A stretch of 64,000 bases of DNA from CAVTWH01 sp963794685 (GCA_963794685.1 CAWCFK010000020.1:186001-250000); one strand, 5' to 3'; shown: positions 45,470-54,558, numbered from the stretch's first letter. Notes: a model not told the origin generated them from the sequence alone. A program made the numbers and translations.

Positions 45470-46603
45470 TCAGCGACTGAGCGGGTCGGCTGGGCTGAGC
45501 GGGTCGGCTGGGCTGAGCGGGTCGGGGAAGTGCCAGCCGGTGGCGAGGAGGGCGTCCACGGCCGCCACCGCTCGGGCCAACCGGGCCTGCGGCGGGCCGG
45601 TCAGTTCGACCACCGGCGTGTCCAGCCCCGCCAGGACCTCGCGGAATCGCCCGGTCATCCAGGCTCGCAGGTGCTCGCCGTCGCGCAGCCCGTCGTCGGC
45701 GAACGGCACCCCGACGTGATCGGTGAGCAGGTACAGCGCGGGAAGCCGGGCCAGCTGCCGGACCGCATCCGAGGCGCTGCCCAGGTACCGCTCCTCCCAC
45801 ACCGCGGTCGCCCGGGCGTCGGTGTCACCGATGAGCACCGGGCCGGCGTGCCGGGCGGCGGCGTCCTCGGCCGCATTCTGCGCCCGGGCCACCGCCACGA
45901 AGTCGGCCCGCTGCCAGGTCACGTCGAAGACCGTGGCGGCCGGGTCGGCGCGGCGCAGGTCGGCCAGCTTCACCTCGGTCAACTCCCGCCCGTACTCCGG
46001 CACCCAGCGGGTGCGGTAGTGCTCCGCCAGGGCACGGGCCACCGTGGTGGTACCGGTCGACTCGGCGCCGACCACGATCACCCGCCGGGTCAGGTACGCC
46101 CGGACCGGCGCGGACAGGTACCCCCAGTGCCCCGCCGGATCGGCCCGTACCGCCGTCCCGGAGACCGGCACCGCCGCCCGGGCGGGGTCCACGAAGACCG
46201 CGACCGCCCCGAACCGGCGGGCCAACTCCGCCCCGTACCCCTCGCTGCTGAAGACCGCGTCCACCCGGTCCACCCCGGCCGCCGCCCGGAACGCCTCGTG
46301 GTGCAGGTCCCAGATGGCCGCGCTGTCGTAGTCGATCGGGTAGTCGTCGTAGAACCCGACGAACTCCACGCCCGGATGCCGCTCGCGCAGCCAGTCGCAG
46401 CGCAACTCCACCGGGATCGACTCGCGCGAGGACGGCGCGACCAGCACGGTCAGCCGGTCACAGCGCGCCGCCGCGGTGTCGATCAGGTGGTGGTGCCCGG
46501 CGTGCGGCGGGTAGAACTTCCCCACCACCAGCCCGTGCCCGAACCGGTCGGCACTCACCCGATCGGCGCCCGCCCCGGCGGGGCCTGTCACGTCGGCGCT
46601 CAT
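45470..46603 (-). CDS. nadR: NadR-like NMN adenylyltransferase / ribosylnicotinamide kinase
   Basis: A 377-residue bifunctional NAD-salvage enzyme. The N-terminal nucleotidyltransferase has GLVVGKFYPPHAGHHHLID (GxFxPxHxGH) and SSEGYG; the C-terminal kinase has VVGAESTGTTTVARAL (P-loop variant) and VPEYGRE. Together they turn nicotinamide riboside into NAD via NMN. No N-terminal HTH repressor domain. Its ATG overlaps the pnuC stop (ATGA). The last residues are an 18-bp in-frame repeat (PDPLSPA units) directly before the stop. Confidence 0.92.
   Translation of the reverse strand: MSADVTGPAGAGADRVSADRFGHGLVVGKFYPPHAGHHHLIDTAAARCDRLTVLVAPSSRESIPVELRCDWLRERHPGVEFVGFYDDYPIDYDSAAIWDLHHEAFRAAAGVDRVDAVFSSEGYGAELARRFGAVAVFVDPARAAVPVSGTAVRADPAGHWGYLSAPVRAYLTRRVIVVGAESTGTTTVARALAEHYRTRWVPEYGRELTEVKLADLRRADPAATVFDVTWQRADFVAVARAQNAAEDAAARHAGPVLIGDTDARATAVWEERYLGSASDAVRQLARLPALYLLTDHVGVPFADDGLRDGEHLRAWMTGRFREVLAGLDTPVVELTGPPQARLARAVAAVDALLATGWHFPDPLSPADPLSPADPLSR
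45479..45529. repeat. 18-bp repeat at the nadR 3' end
   Basis: CTGAGCGGGTCGGCTGGG occurs three times, the last incomplete. It encodes repeated PDPLSPA-type residues at the very C-terminus of NadR, immediately before its stop. Confidence 0.85.
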
Positions 46604-47232
46604 CCGGCCGCGACCGTGGCGGGTCGGGTGTCCCGGCGCAGGTCGGCCAGCCAGGATCGCAGGCCTGCCCCGCACAGCGCCAGGAACACCAGGTAGAGCA
46701 CGGTGGTCAGGTAGAGGTGCTTGCTGGCGTAGAGCGGCACGTAGATCACGTCGGCGGCGATCCACAGCCACCAACTCTCCAGCAGCTTGCGACTCTGCCC
46801 GTAGGTGGCCAGCAGCGACAGCATGGTGGTGACCGCGTCGGCGGCCGGCACCGTGGAGTCCAACACTCGGTCCAGCAGCAGATACAGGCCGGCGGAGAGC
46901 AGCACGCCGGCGAGGGCGAGCGCCAGCCATTCGGTGCGGGTGGTCCGCCGCACCGGCAACGGATCACGGCCGGCTCCGGTGTGCCACTGCCACCAGCCGT
47001 AGATCCCGAGCAGCACGTAGACCACCTGCAGGCCGGCGTCGGCGTACAGCCCGGCCGTCCAGAAGGTGACCATCAACAGCGCCACGTTGACGATGCCGAC
47101 CGGCCAGTTCGCGATGTGCTGCCGCACCACCAGCCACACGCAGAGCAGCCCGGTCGCGAAGCCGAGCAGCTCGGACACGCTCGCCGGCTCCCCCAGCAAG
47201 GTGATCGCCGTGTAGTTCAACCAGTCGAACAC
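46600..47232 (-). CDS. pnuC: PnuC-type nicotinamide riboside transporter
   Basis: A 210-residue membrane protein with about seven helices and PnuC landmarks: SELLGFATGLLCVWLVVRQH, NWPVGIVNVALL, and GIYGWWQWHTG. It imports nicotinamide riboside by facilitated diffusion, trapped by the kinase NadR. GTG 47232 is the start at the first conserved segment. Overlap ATGA with nadR confirms an operon. The divergent gene at 47329 is LarA-like; a gap of 96 bases carries both promoters. Confidence 0.92.
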   Translation of the reverse strand: MFDWLNYTAITLLGEPASVSELLGFATGLLCVWLVVRQHIANWPVGIVNVALLMVTFWTAGLYADAGLQVVYVLLGIYGWWQWHTGAGRDPLPVRRTTRTEWLALALAGVLLSAGLYLLLDRVLDSTVPAADAVTTMLSLLATYGQSRKLLESWWLWIAADVIYVPLYASKHLYLTTVLYLVFLALCGAGLRSWLADLRRDTRPATVAAG

Positions 47233-47328
47233 GGCCGTGAGGCTACGTGCCCCGGTCAACGCCGCCAACCACGTCCTTCGGAGGCGGCTCGGCGTGATCG
47301 GATCGGCGGCGGGTGCGAGGATGATCGA

Positions 47329-48603
47329 ATGACCGATGCGGCGGTACTGTCGGCAGCCGACCCCGGACAGGCGGTGTCCCCGGCGGCGGTGCAGGGCTTC
47401 GTCCTCGACCAGTTGGCGACCGCCGACCTGGCCGGACGCAGCGTCTGCGTGCTGGTCCCCGACGCCACCCGCAGCGCCCCCATGCCGCTGCTGCTGGACG
47501 CTGTCCACCGCGCGCTGGTCGGCCGGGTCAGCCGGCTGACCGTCCTGGTGGCGCTGGGCACCCACGCGCCGATGGACGACGCCGCGCTGGCAACGCACCT
47601 CGGCTACCCGGTGGGCGACCTGGCCGGCCGGTATCCGGGGATGACGGTGCGCAACCACGAGTGGTGGCTGCCGTCGGCGCTCACCACGGTCGGCGCCATC
47701 GACGCCGACCAGGTCGCGGAGATCTCCGGCGGCCTGCTGCGCCTGCCGGTCCCGGTGCGGCTGAACCGGGCGGTGGTGGAGCACGACGTCGTCCTGGTGC
47801 TCGGGCCGGTCTTCCCGCACGAGGTGGTCGGCTTCTCGGGCGGCAACAAGTACCTGGTGCCCGGCATCGCGGCGGCCGAGGTGATCGACCTGTCGCACTG
47901 GCTGGGCGCGCTGATCACCAGTCGGGAGATCATCGGCACGCTCGGCCAGACCCCGGTACGGGAGCTGATCGACCGGGCCGCCGCCCTGGTCCCGGCCCGG
48001 CGACTGGCCCTGAACGTGGTGGTCGGTTCGGGTACCCACGACGTGCACGCGGTCACCTTCGGCGCGCCGGAGCCGGCCTGGCGGGCGGCGGCGCAGGTCT
48101 CCGCCCGGCTGCACGTGCGCTACCTGGAGCAGCCGGTCCGCCGGGTGGTCTCGGTGGTGGCCGCCCGCTACGCCGACATCTGGACCGCGGCCAAGGGCGT
48201 CTACAAGGCCGAGCCGGTGGTCGCCGACGGCGGCCAGATCATCCTGTACGCGCCGCACGTGCACGAGTTCTCGCAGACCCACGGCGCGGAGATCGCCCGG
48301 GTCGGCTACCACTGCCGCGACTACTTCACCGCCCAGTGGTCCCGCTTCGCCGACGAGCCGTGGGGGGTACTCGCGCACTCCACCCACGTCCGCGGCGCGG
48401 GCACCTACAGCGCGGCAGCCGGCGAGCAGTGCCGCACCACGGTCACCCTGGCCACCGGCATCGACGAGGCCACCGTACGAGCCGTCGGGCTCGACTACCT
48501 CGATCCGGCAACCGTCGACCCGGCGGCGCTGGGTAGCGACCCGGACACCCTGCTGATCCCGAACGCGGGCGAGATCCTCTACCGGCTGACCTCGGAGAAG
48601 TAG
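47329..48603 (+). CDS. LarA-like (DUF2088) nickel-pincer lactate-racemase family protein
   Basis: A 424-residue protein of the LarA family. The N-terminal domain has VPDATRSAPMPLLLDAV (DxTRP-like); later EVVGFSGGNKYLVPGIA and the histidine-rich GVYKAEPVVADGGQII / APHVHEFSQTHG. LarA uses a nickel pincer cofactor made from nicotinate adenine dinucleotide by LarB, LarC and LarE, none of which is in view. GTG/ATG choice: ATG 47329 with GAGG nine bases upstream. Divergent from an NAD-precursor salvage operon. Substrate is unclear; LarA homologues have diverse hydroxyacid substrates. Confidence 0.85.
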   Translation: MTDAAVLSAADPGQAVSPAAVQGFVLDQLATADLAGRSVCVLVPDATRSAPMPLLLDAVHRALVGRVSRLTVLVALGTHAPMDDAALATHLGYPVGDLAGRYPGMTVRNHEWWLPSALTTVGAIDADQVAEISGGLLRLPVPVRLNRAVVEHDVVLVLGPVFPHEVVGFSGGNKYLVPGIAAAEVIDLSHWLGALITSREIIGTLGQTPVRELIDRAAALVPARRLALNVVVGSGTHDVHAVTFGAPEPAWRAAAQVSARLHVRYLEQPVRRVVSVVAARYADIWTAAKGVYKAEPVVADGGQIILYAPHVHEFSQTHGAEIARVGYHCRDYFTAQWSRFADEPWGVLAHSTHVRGAGTYSAAAGEQCRTTVTLATGIDEATVRAVGLDYLDPATVDPAALGSDPDTLLIPNAGEILYRLTSEK

Positions 48604-48619
48604 CCGGGCCGCGCACCGG

Positions 48620-48625
48620 TACGCT
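48620..48625 (+). promoter_or_regulatory. -10 element, leaderless start
   Basis: TACGCT lies seven bases before the ATG at 48633, with no ribosome site between. Confidence 0.45.
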
Positions 48626-48632
48626 GCCGATC

Positions 48633-48924
48633 ATGGTTTTGGAAGTTGCTCTGATCGACGTGCGCGACGGCGAGGCGGACGCGTTCGCCGCCGCCTACGC
48701 GAAGGCCCGCGAAATCCTGGTCGGCGCCGCCCGGCTGCCGCTCGGTGCGGATGACCCACGGCATCGAGACGCCGACCCGGTTCGTGCTGCTGGTCGAGTG
48801 GGACTCGGTGGCCGCGCACGAGGAGAACTTCCGGGCGACCGAGCGCTTCACCGCGTGGCGCGGCCACATCGGCCCGTACTTCGCCAACCCGCCCCGGGTC
48901 GAACACTTCGTCGACATCGACTAG
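48633..48924 (+). pseudogene. antibiotic-biosynthesis monooxygenase (ABM) domain protein, one +1 frameshift
   Basis: Small ferredoxin-like fold protein. It starts MVLEVALIDVRDGEADAF in one frame and after about 35 codons continues in another: MTHGIETPTRFVLLVEW, EENFRATERFTAWRGHIGPY, ending VEHFVDID. The break is one extra C in GCCGCCCGG (about 48730-48732); removing it yields 96 codons. These are typical stand-alone ABM-like proteins of unknown substrate. Without correction the protein would end in unrelated sequence. Confidence 0.8.
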
Positions 48925-48950
48925 CCGCCACGGGTAATCCGCGCTGCGGC

Positions 48951-49322
48951 TCACTCTTCGCCGGAGAACCGTTCCCACGCTGACTGCCGGGTCATGCCCA
49001 GCGCCGTACCAATGCGGGCCCAGGTGACCTTCCGGCCGCGAAGCAGTCTCACCCGTTCCTGCAGACCAGCCTCGACCTGGGCCGCCACGGATGCGATCCG
49101 GGGAAGCTGTTCGAGCAGTTGCTCAGCTGAAAGGGACTCCAGGCCAGCGATCTGGGATCGCGAGGAGCCGTCGTCCGTCGCCAGGATCGTGTCGCACCGC
49201 TGCACGCACTCGTCGCAGATGAACACGCCCGGGCCGGAGATCACCTTGCGCACCTCGACGTCGGGCTTGCCGCAGAACGAGCAGTGCACCTTCAGGGCTG
49301 TCCTGGCCAATGCTGTTGTCAT
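48951..49322 (-). CDS. ClpX-type C4 zinc finger protein with C-terminal HTH-like region
   Basis: A 123-residue protein. The N-terminal CSFCGKPDVEVRKVISGPGV and FICDECVQRC is the ClpX zinc-binding domain, without any AAA module. The C-terminus (RGRKVTWARIGTALGMTRQS, then AWERFSGEE) is a helix-turn-helix typical of small actinobacterial regulators. ATG 49322 has GGAGG five bases upstream; ATG 49340 is less likely. Two palindromes lie immediately upstream, consistent with autoregulation. The role is probably transcriptional, with zinc-finger-mediated protein contacts. Confidence 0.85.
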   Translation of the reverse strand: MTTALARTALKVHCSFCGKPDVEVRKVISGPGVFICDECVQRCDTILATDDGSSRSQIAGLESLSAEQLLEQLPRIASVAAQVEAGLQERVRLLRGRKVTWARIGTALGMTRQSAWERFSGEE

Positions 49323-49341
49323 CAGAGCCTCCACGGACATT

Positions 49342-49394
49342 GTCAGGGATATCCTGACGGATCGACCCTAACTTGTCAGACGCATCCTGACAAG
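49342..49394. promoter_or_regulatory. pair of operator-like palindromes
   Basis: GTCAGGGATATCCTGAC (49342-49358: GTCAGG/CCTGAC around GATAT) and CTTGTCAG-N7-CTGACAAG (49372-49394) share the GTCAG/CTGAC core. Their centres are about 33 bases apart, three helical turns. They sit just upstream of the zinc finger/HTH gene and about 240 bases before the divergent esterase gene. Confidence 0.65.
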
Positions 49395-49629
49395 CGTCGC
49401 CCGTCATGGCGCCCGTCGGCACCATCTCAGACATCAAGAACGACCAGAGTCGACAGCGAGAACCGTTGGGGCACAACGGATCCAGTCGACTATCCGGGCA
49501 GCACAGGGAGACCCGTGAGGGCAAGTTAACGACACAGTAACAAGCGAGTTCGACGTCTGTCACTACGTCCGTCGGCTCCGGTAGAGGTGTTACTCACCCG
49601 TACACCCCTGCCCCCCGAGGAAGCCCCCC

Positions 49630-50424
49630 ATGCGTCGTCTGCTCAGCCTCGTCCTGCCCGTTGGCATCGTCGTCGCCGGTGTCTTCGCGCTCGCGTCGCC
49701 CGCCTCAGCCGCCCCCACCTACACCCGCTACGTCGCGCTCGGCGACTCGTACGCCTCCGGCGTCGGCACCGGCTCGTACGACAGCGCCAGCGGAAGCTGC
49801 AGGCGCAGCCCCCGCGCGTACCCGTCGCTGTACGCCGCCACCCACTCGCTCGCGTCGTTCAGCTTCGTCGCCTGCTCCGGCGCGACCACCGGCAGCGTCA
49901 CCAGCGGCCAGCTCAGCGCCCTGTCGACCAGTACCGACCTGGTCTCCATCTCGGTCGGCGGCAACGACGTCGGCTTCGTCTCGGTGCTCTCCACCTGTGT
50001 GCTGGCCACCGACTCCGGCTGCCTGTCGGCGATCGCCACCGCCAAGGCCAAGGCCCAGAACACCCTGCCCGGCCTGCTCGGCACGCTCTACGCCAGCATC
50101 CACTCGCGCTCGCCGAACGCGCACGTGGTGGTGCTGGGCTACCCGCGCTTCTACCAGCTCGGCGGCTCCTGCGTGCTCGGCATGAGCGAGACCAAGCGCA
50201 ACGCCATCAACGGCGGCGCGGATGTGCTCGACGGCGTGATCGCCAAGGCAGCGGCCGACGCCGGCTTCACCTTCGCCGACCCGCGTGGCGCCTTCACCGG
50301 CCACGGCATCTGCTCCAGCGCCTGGTGGCTGAACAGCCTGACCTGGCCGGTCGACGACTCCTACCACCCCAACACCGCCGGCCACCAGCTCGGCTACCTG
50401 CCCACCTTCACCGCCGGTCTCTAG
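49630..50424 (+). CDS. secreted GDSL/SGNH esterase-lipase
   Basis: A 264-residue exported enzyme. Signal peptide: MRRLLSLVLPVGIVVAGVFA, cleavage near ASAA. Block I GDSYASGVG holds the nucleophile serine, block III GGNDVG follows, and block V DDSYHPNTAGH gives the catalytic Asp-His. Cysteines match the disulphides of Streptomyces extracellular esterases of this type. ATG 49630 is preceded by GAGGAAG. Expected to hydrolyse lipids or plant-surface esters outside the cell. Confidence 0.95.
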   Translation: MRRLLSLVLPVGIVVAGVFALASPASAAPTYTRYVALGDSYASGVGTGSYDSASGSCRRSPRAYPSLYAATHSLASFSFVACSGATTGSVTSGQLSALSTSTDLVSISVGGNDVGFVSVLSTCVLATDSGCLSAIATAKAKAQNTLPGLLGTLYASIHSRSPNAHVVVLGYPRFYQLGGSCVLGMSETKRNAINGGADVLDGVIAKAAADAGFTFADPRGAFTGHGICSSAWWLNSLTWPVDDSYHPNTAGHQLGYLPTFTAGL

Positions 50425-50440
50425 CGACCCGCTCACGCGC

Positions 50441-50475
50441 CGGGCCTGCCGACCTATCCCCGGTCGGCGGGCCCG
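50441..50475 (+). terminator. bidirectional hairpin terminator between the esterase gene and uvrB
   Basis: CGGGCCTGCCGACC (50441-50454) pairs with GGTCGGCGGGCCCG (50462-50475) over 14 positions with one wobble, loop of seven. It begins 17 bases after the esterase stop and ends 38 bases before the uvrB stop. Confidence 0.75.
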
Positions 50476-50512
50476 GCTGCGCCCGGTGACCTTCGGATCG
50501 GTCCGCCGGCGG

Positions 50513-52615
50513 CTACCGGACTCCCGCTACGTCCATCCCCCGCAGTTCCTTCTTCAACTCGTGGATCTCGTCGCGGATCCGGGCAGCCAACTCGAACTGC
50601 AACTCCCGGGCCGCGCCCAGCATCTGGTCATTGAGGTCCTGGATGAGCTGGGCCAGGTCGGACCGGGCCATCCCTTCCCGGGACGTCGACGCGGCCGGCT
50701 TCGGCGAGCGCGTCCGGGTCTCCGGTTGCTTTCCGCGCGACATCCCCCGGACGCCGCCACCGACCCGGGTGCCTTCGTTCTCCTCGGCCTCCCGGTAGAT
50801 GTCCTCCAGGATGTCGTGGATCTTCTTGCGCAGCGGCTGCGGGTCGACGCCGTGGGCCTCGTTGTAGGCGACCTGCTTGGCGCGCCGGCGGTTGGTCTCG
50901 TCGATCGCGTGCGCCATCGACGGCGTGATCTTGTCGGCGTACATGTGCACCTGGCCGGAGACGTTACGGGCCGCCCGGCCGATGGTCTGGATCAGCGAGG
51001 TGCCCGAGCGCAGGAAGCCCTCCTTGTCGGCGTCGAGGATGGCGACCAGCGACACCTCGGGCAGGTCCAGGCCCTCGCGCAGCAGGTTGATCCCGACCAG
51101 CACGTCGTAGTCGCCCTTGCGCAGCTCGCGCAGCAGCTCGACGCGGCGCAGGGTGTCCACTTCGGAGTGCAGGTAGCGCACCCGGATGCCGTGCTCCAGC
51201 AGGTAGTCGGAGAGGTCCTCGGCCATCTTCTTGGTGAGCGTGGTGACCAGCACCCGCTCGTTGCGCTCGGTCCGCACGGTGATCTCGTGCATCAGGTCGT
51301 CGATCTGCCCCTTGGTCGGCTTGATGACCACCTCCGGGTCGACCAGCCCGGTCGGCCGGATCACCTGCTCGACGAACTCGCCGGCGCCCTGCTCCAGCTC
51401 CCACTTGCCGGGGGTGGCGGAGAGGTAGACCGTCTGGCCGATCCGCTCCTCGAACTCGTCGAAGCGCAGCGGCCGGTTGTCGGCGGCGCTGGGCAGCCGG
51501 AAGCCGTGCTCGATGAGCATCCGCTTACGGGAGGCGTCGCCCTCGTACATGCCACCGATCTGCGGGACGGTCACGTGTGACTCGTCGAGCACGGTGAGGA
51601 AATCGTCCGGGAAGTAGTCGAGCAGGCAGTGCGGCGGGCTGCCGTAGCTGCGGCCGTCGATGTGCATCGAGTAGTTCTCGATGCCGTTGCAGAACCCGAC
51701 CTGGCGCATCATCTCGATGTCGTAGGTGGTGCGCATCCGCAGCCGCTGCGCCTCCAGCAACTTGTTCTGCCGCTCCAACTCGGCCAGCCGCTCCGCCAGC
51801 TCCACCTCGATGTCCCCGATGGCCCGCTCCATCCGCGCCGGGCCGGCCGCGTAGTGCGAGGCAGGGAAGATCATCAGGCCGTCGACCTCGCGGACCACGT
51901 CGCCGGTGAGCGGGTGCAGGTAGTAGAGCTTCTCCACCTCGTCGCCGAAGAACTCGACCCGCACGGCCAGCTCCTCGTACGCCGGAATGATTTCCAGAGT
52001 GTCCCCGCGGACCCGGAAGGTACCCCGCTGGAAGGCCATGTCATTGCGGCTGTACTGGATGTCGACCAGCCGCCGCAGCAGCTTGTCCCGCTCGAACTCC
52101 TGCCCGACGGCCAACCGCACCGACCGGTCCAGATACTCCTCCGGGGTGCCCAGGCCGTAGATCGCCGAGACGGTGGCCACCACGATCACGTCCCGGCGGG
52201 TGAGCAGCGACATCGTCGCGGAGTGCCGCAGCCGCTCGACCTCCTCGTTGATCGAGGAGTCCTTCTCGATGTAGGTGTCGGTCTGCGGGATGTAGGCCTC
52301 GGGCTGGTAGTAGTCGTAGTAGCTGACGAAGTATTCGACAGCGTTGCGCGGCATCAGCTCGCTGAACTCCTTGGCCAGCTGCGCGGCGAGCGTCTTGTTC
52401 GGCGCCATCACCAGGGTGGGCCGTTGCAGGCGCTCCACCAGCCACGCCGTCGTCGCGCTCTTGCCGGTGCCGGTGGCCCCGAGCAGCACCGTGTGCCGGT
52501 CGCCCCGGCGGACCCGGCGGGCCAGCTCGTCGATGGCGGCCGGTTGGTCGCCGGACGGCTGGAACTCACTGATCACTTCGAACCTGTTGTCCAGGCGCGG
52601 GATGTCGAGCGGCAT
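50513..52615 (-). CDS. uvrB: excinuclease ABC subunit UvrB
   Basis: A 700-residue DNA-repair helicase-like protein, full length. FQPSGDQPAAIDEL leads to Walker A LLGATGTGKSATT; then the beta-hairpin region FVSYYDYYQPEAYIPQTDTYIEK (reported in parts), DESHVTVPQIGGMY (motif II) and QTIGRAARNV (motif VI). The C-terminal UvrC-binding UVR motif (ELAARIRDEIHELKKEL) is present. UvrB loads with UvrA on damaged DNA and recruits UvrC. ATG 52615 lies six bases after TACGTT, fitting a leaderless transcript. No clear LexA box was seen nearby. Confidence 0.97.
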   Translation of the reverse strand: MPLDIPRLDNRFEVISEFQPSGDQPAAIDELARRVRRGDRHTVLLGATGTGKSATTAWLVERLQRPTLVMAPNKTLAAQLAKEFSELMPRNAVEYFVSYYDYYQPEAYIPQTDTYIEKDSSINEEVERLRHSATMSLLTRRDVIVVATVSAIYGLGTPEEYLDRSVRLAVGQEFERDKLLRRLVDIQYSRNDMAFQRGTFRVRGDTLEIIPAYEELAVRVEFFGDEVEKLYYLHPLTGDVVREVDGLMIFPASHYAAGPARMERAIGDIEVELAERLAELERQNKLLEAQRLRMRTTYDIEMMRQVGFCNGIENYSMHIDGRSYGSPPHCLLDYFPDDFLTVLDESHVTVPQIGGMYEGDASRKRMLIEHGFRLPSAADNRPLRFDEFEERIGQTVYLSATPGKWELEQGAGEFVEQVIRPTGLVDPEVVIKPTKGQIDDLMHEITVRTERNERVLVTTLTKKMAEDLSDYLLEHGIRVRYLHSEVDTLRRVELLRELRKGDYDVLVGINLLREGLDLPEVSLVAILDADKEGFLRSGTSLIQTIGRAARNVSGQVHMYADKITPSMAHAIDETNRRRAKQVAYNEAHGVDPQPLRKKIHDILEDIYREAEENEGTRVGGGVRGMSRGKQPETRTRSPKPAASTSREGMARSDLAQLIQDLNDQMLGAARELQFELAARIRDEIHELKKELRGMDVAGVR

Positions 52616-53040
52616 GCAACCAACGTACGCCGGGGGTCCGACACTGTGCCCGTCGGCGAAATTTCCCACCGTCGTCCCACCCGTAACCAGGACAATCAAT
52701 GAGTCACAAAGATTGCGATTGTGTGTCTCGCGTCACCCGCGCTACCGTCTCCCCGTGGGCCGCTCGTGGCGGCCGACCGGGCACCGATCAGCCACCACAC
52801 CGGCTGTCGGACCGGCGCGGGGTAGCAGCCCCGGCGGCTTCGGTCGCTGTGGAGCGCACCCGTCGCGGTCGCGCGAAGGCGCTGACCGGCCGCCACGAGC
52901 GGTCTCGACGTTCCCATCACCGTGCGGTGACGCATCCTCGGCGTTGCAGGCGTGGCGCGTCCCCGGCAATGCGCCGTCACCGGCTGCCGTCGCGCCGGAG
53001 CTGACCGTCACCTTGGCCGACATTGTGGCGTTCATCCAGT
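52616..53040. other. 425-base gap between uvrB and the secreted protein gene
   Basis: Holds the uvrB -10 (AACGTA on plus, 52622-52627) and, at 52705-52723, an inverted repeat CACAA-N9-TTGTG that may be an operator. TTGTGT and TACCGT near 52719-52745 form a possible plus-strand promoter (about 18-base spacing). No coding sequence I can support, though the region is open in one frame; a structured leader RNA is possible but I recognise none. Confidence 0.4.
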
Positions 53041-54558
53041 GTGTCGCCCCCCGCTGTTCCGCACGCGCCGCCGCTGAGCCGGCGCCGAATTCTCGCCCTG
53101 GTGGGACTGCTCTGCCTGGCCGCGTTGGCGGCCGCCGGTCTCGCCGGTGGCCTGGTCTCCTCCGCCGACGCGACCGGGCAGGACACCGGTGACCGCCCGG
53201 TCACCGCGGCCGAGGCCGACCAACTCGCGCACGCCAGGCTGGCCAACGCCCGGGACGGTCAACTCGGCCTGCGCGCGGTGATCCAGGCCGAGGGCGGCGG
53301 CCAGGTCCAGATGTCCGGCTGGGTGGACTGGGCCCGGACGCTGATCTACCTGAACAGCGCGGCCGAGCGCCCCGGTCCGGCGGACGGCCTGCTGCAGGCC
53401 GTGCCCGGGTTGGTCGCCGTGCGCGCCGGCCGGTACCCGCCGGCGGCCGCTGCCAGTGCCAGCGCTGCCCCCGCGCCACTGACCCCGCCGCTGACCGCCC
53501 CGCTCGACGGTTGGCGGGTACGCCCGATGAACCCGGCGGCCGGCGCATCGGCCTTCGACAGTCTGGCCGCGCTGCTGTTCTCGCTGACCGCCCCGGCAGC
53601 CGACAACCCGGCCACCATCACCGGCCGGACCACGGTACGCAGCGGGCAACTCGACGGCGAGCCGGTGTCCATCTACGCCGGACCGCCCCTGGGCCTACCC
53701 TCGCCGGGCCGGACCGGCGCCGCGTCGGCGGCCGGTAGTCCACCGGCCACCACCATGCCCCCGGTGACCGGCACCGTGCAGTACTGGCTGGACCGCACCG
53801 GCCGGCTCCGTCGGGTGATCGCCGACCTGGGCGTCAACCTGCCGGTACAGGTGGACTTCAGCCGTGGCCCGGCACAGCCGTTCGGCCGGGTGGCGATGCT
53901 CGGCGGCGCACCGGTCACGCCCCGCGCGCTGACCGAGGACCAACTGCGACTGGTCTCCCGGATGTACCAGCGGGACCGGGAGTCCGGCGGCGGCCGGGTG
54001 ACGCTGACCCTGCCGGTCGGCCCGGCCGGGCTGACCACCGCAACCGGCTGGTTGGACTGGCGGACCGCGGTCGGCTACCTGGCCCTGCACAACCTGGACG
54101 ATCCCGGCCAGGATCAGCTGGCCCGCATCGAGCGGGTCGGACTGACCACCCACAAGGGAGCGGCGGCCGGCGATCCACCGCTGCGGGCCCCGGTCGGCGA
54201 CTGGCACTTCAGTGTCTGGAATGACCGGGGTGACGCCGCCGGCATGGCCGACCTGGACATCCTGCTGTCCTGGGCGGCGACCGCGACCAGTACCCGTCCG
54301 CAGGCCCTGGACGAACTCCGGGGCAACGCCAGCTTCCTGCGTGTCGACGCGATTTTCGGGGTACCGGTGCTGGTGGTCGAGGTGCGCCAGGCCAGCGAGA
54401 CGGGTAGCGCGCCGGGCGCCGGCCGGCTGCGCTACTGGTTGGACCACACCGGCCTGCTCCGCCGGATCGAGGTCCGTACCCGGATCGGCGCGTTCGGCTG
54501 GCTGGACATCACCCCGGCTCCCGTCCCTGCCCTCCCGGACCCCTCCACCAGCCAGTAA
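53041..54558 (+). CDS. secreted/anchored two-module protein, LolA/LppX-like impression
   Basis: A 505-residue protein with an N-terminal hydrophobic helix (RRRILALVGLLCLAALAAAGLA). The mature region appears to contain two similar modules: LRAVIQAEGGGQVQMSGWVDW with YLNSAAERPG, and later TLTLPVGPAGLTTATGWLDW with LALHNLDDPG, each followed by a RYWLDHTGLLRRIEV-type segment. This suggests internal duplication of a beta-rich lipid-binding-like fold (LolA/LppX-type). No lipobox cysteine is evident. GTG 53041 is chosen as the closest start to the signal. Function unknown. Confidence 0.75.
   Translation: MSPPAVPHAPPLSRRRILALVGLLCLAALAAAGLAGGLVSSADATGQDTGDRPVTAAEADQLAHARLANARDGQLGLRAVIQAEGGGQVQMSGWVDWARTLIYLNSAAERPGPADGLLQAVPGLVAVRAGRYPPAAAASASAAPAPLTPPLTAPLDGWRVRPMNPAAGASAFDSLAALLFSLTAPAADNPATITGRTTVRSGQLDGEPVSIYAGPPLGLPSPGRTGAASAAGSPPATTMPPVTGTVQYWLDRTGRLRRVIADLGVNLPVQVDFSRGPAQPFGRVAMLGGAPVTPRALTEDQLRLVSRMYQRDRESGGGRVTLTLPVGPAGLTTATGWLDWRTAVGYLALHNLDDPGQDQLARIERVGLTTHKGAAAGDPPLRAPVGDWHFSVWNDRGDAAGMADLDILLSWAATATSTRPQALDELRGNASFLRVDAIFGVPVLVVEVRQASETGSAPGAGRLRYWLDHTGLLRRIEVRTRIGAFGWLDITPAPVPALPDPSTSQ

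Noticed and set aside
52344..53192. Plus-strand 282-codon frame crossing the uvrB start
   Set aside because: Begins antisense to uvrB and shows no recognisable domain; used only as evidence that the gap is open, not as a gene.
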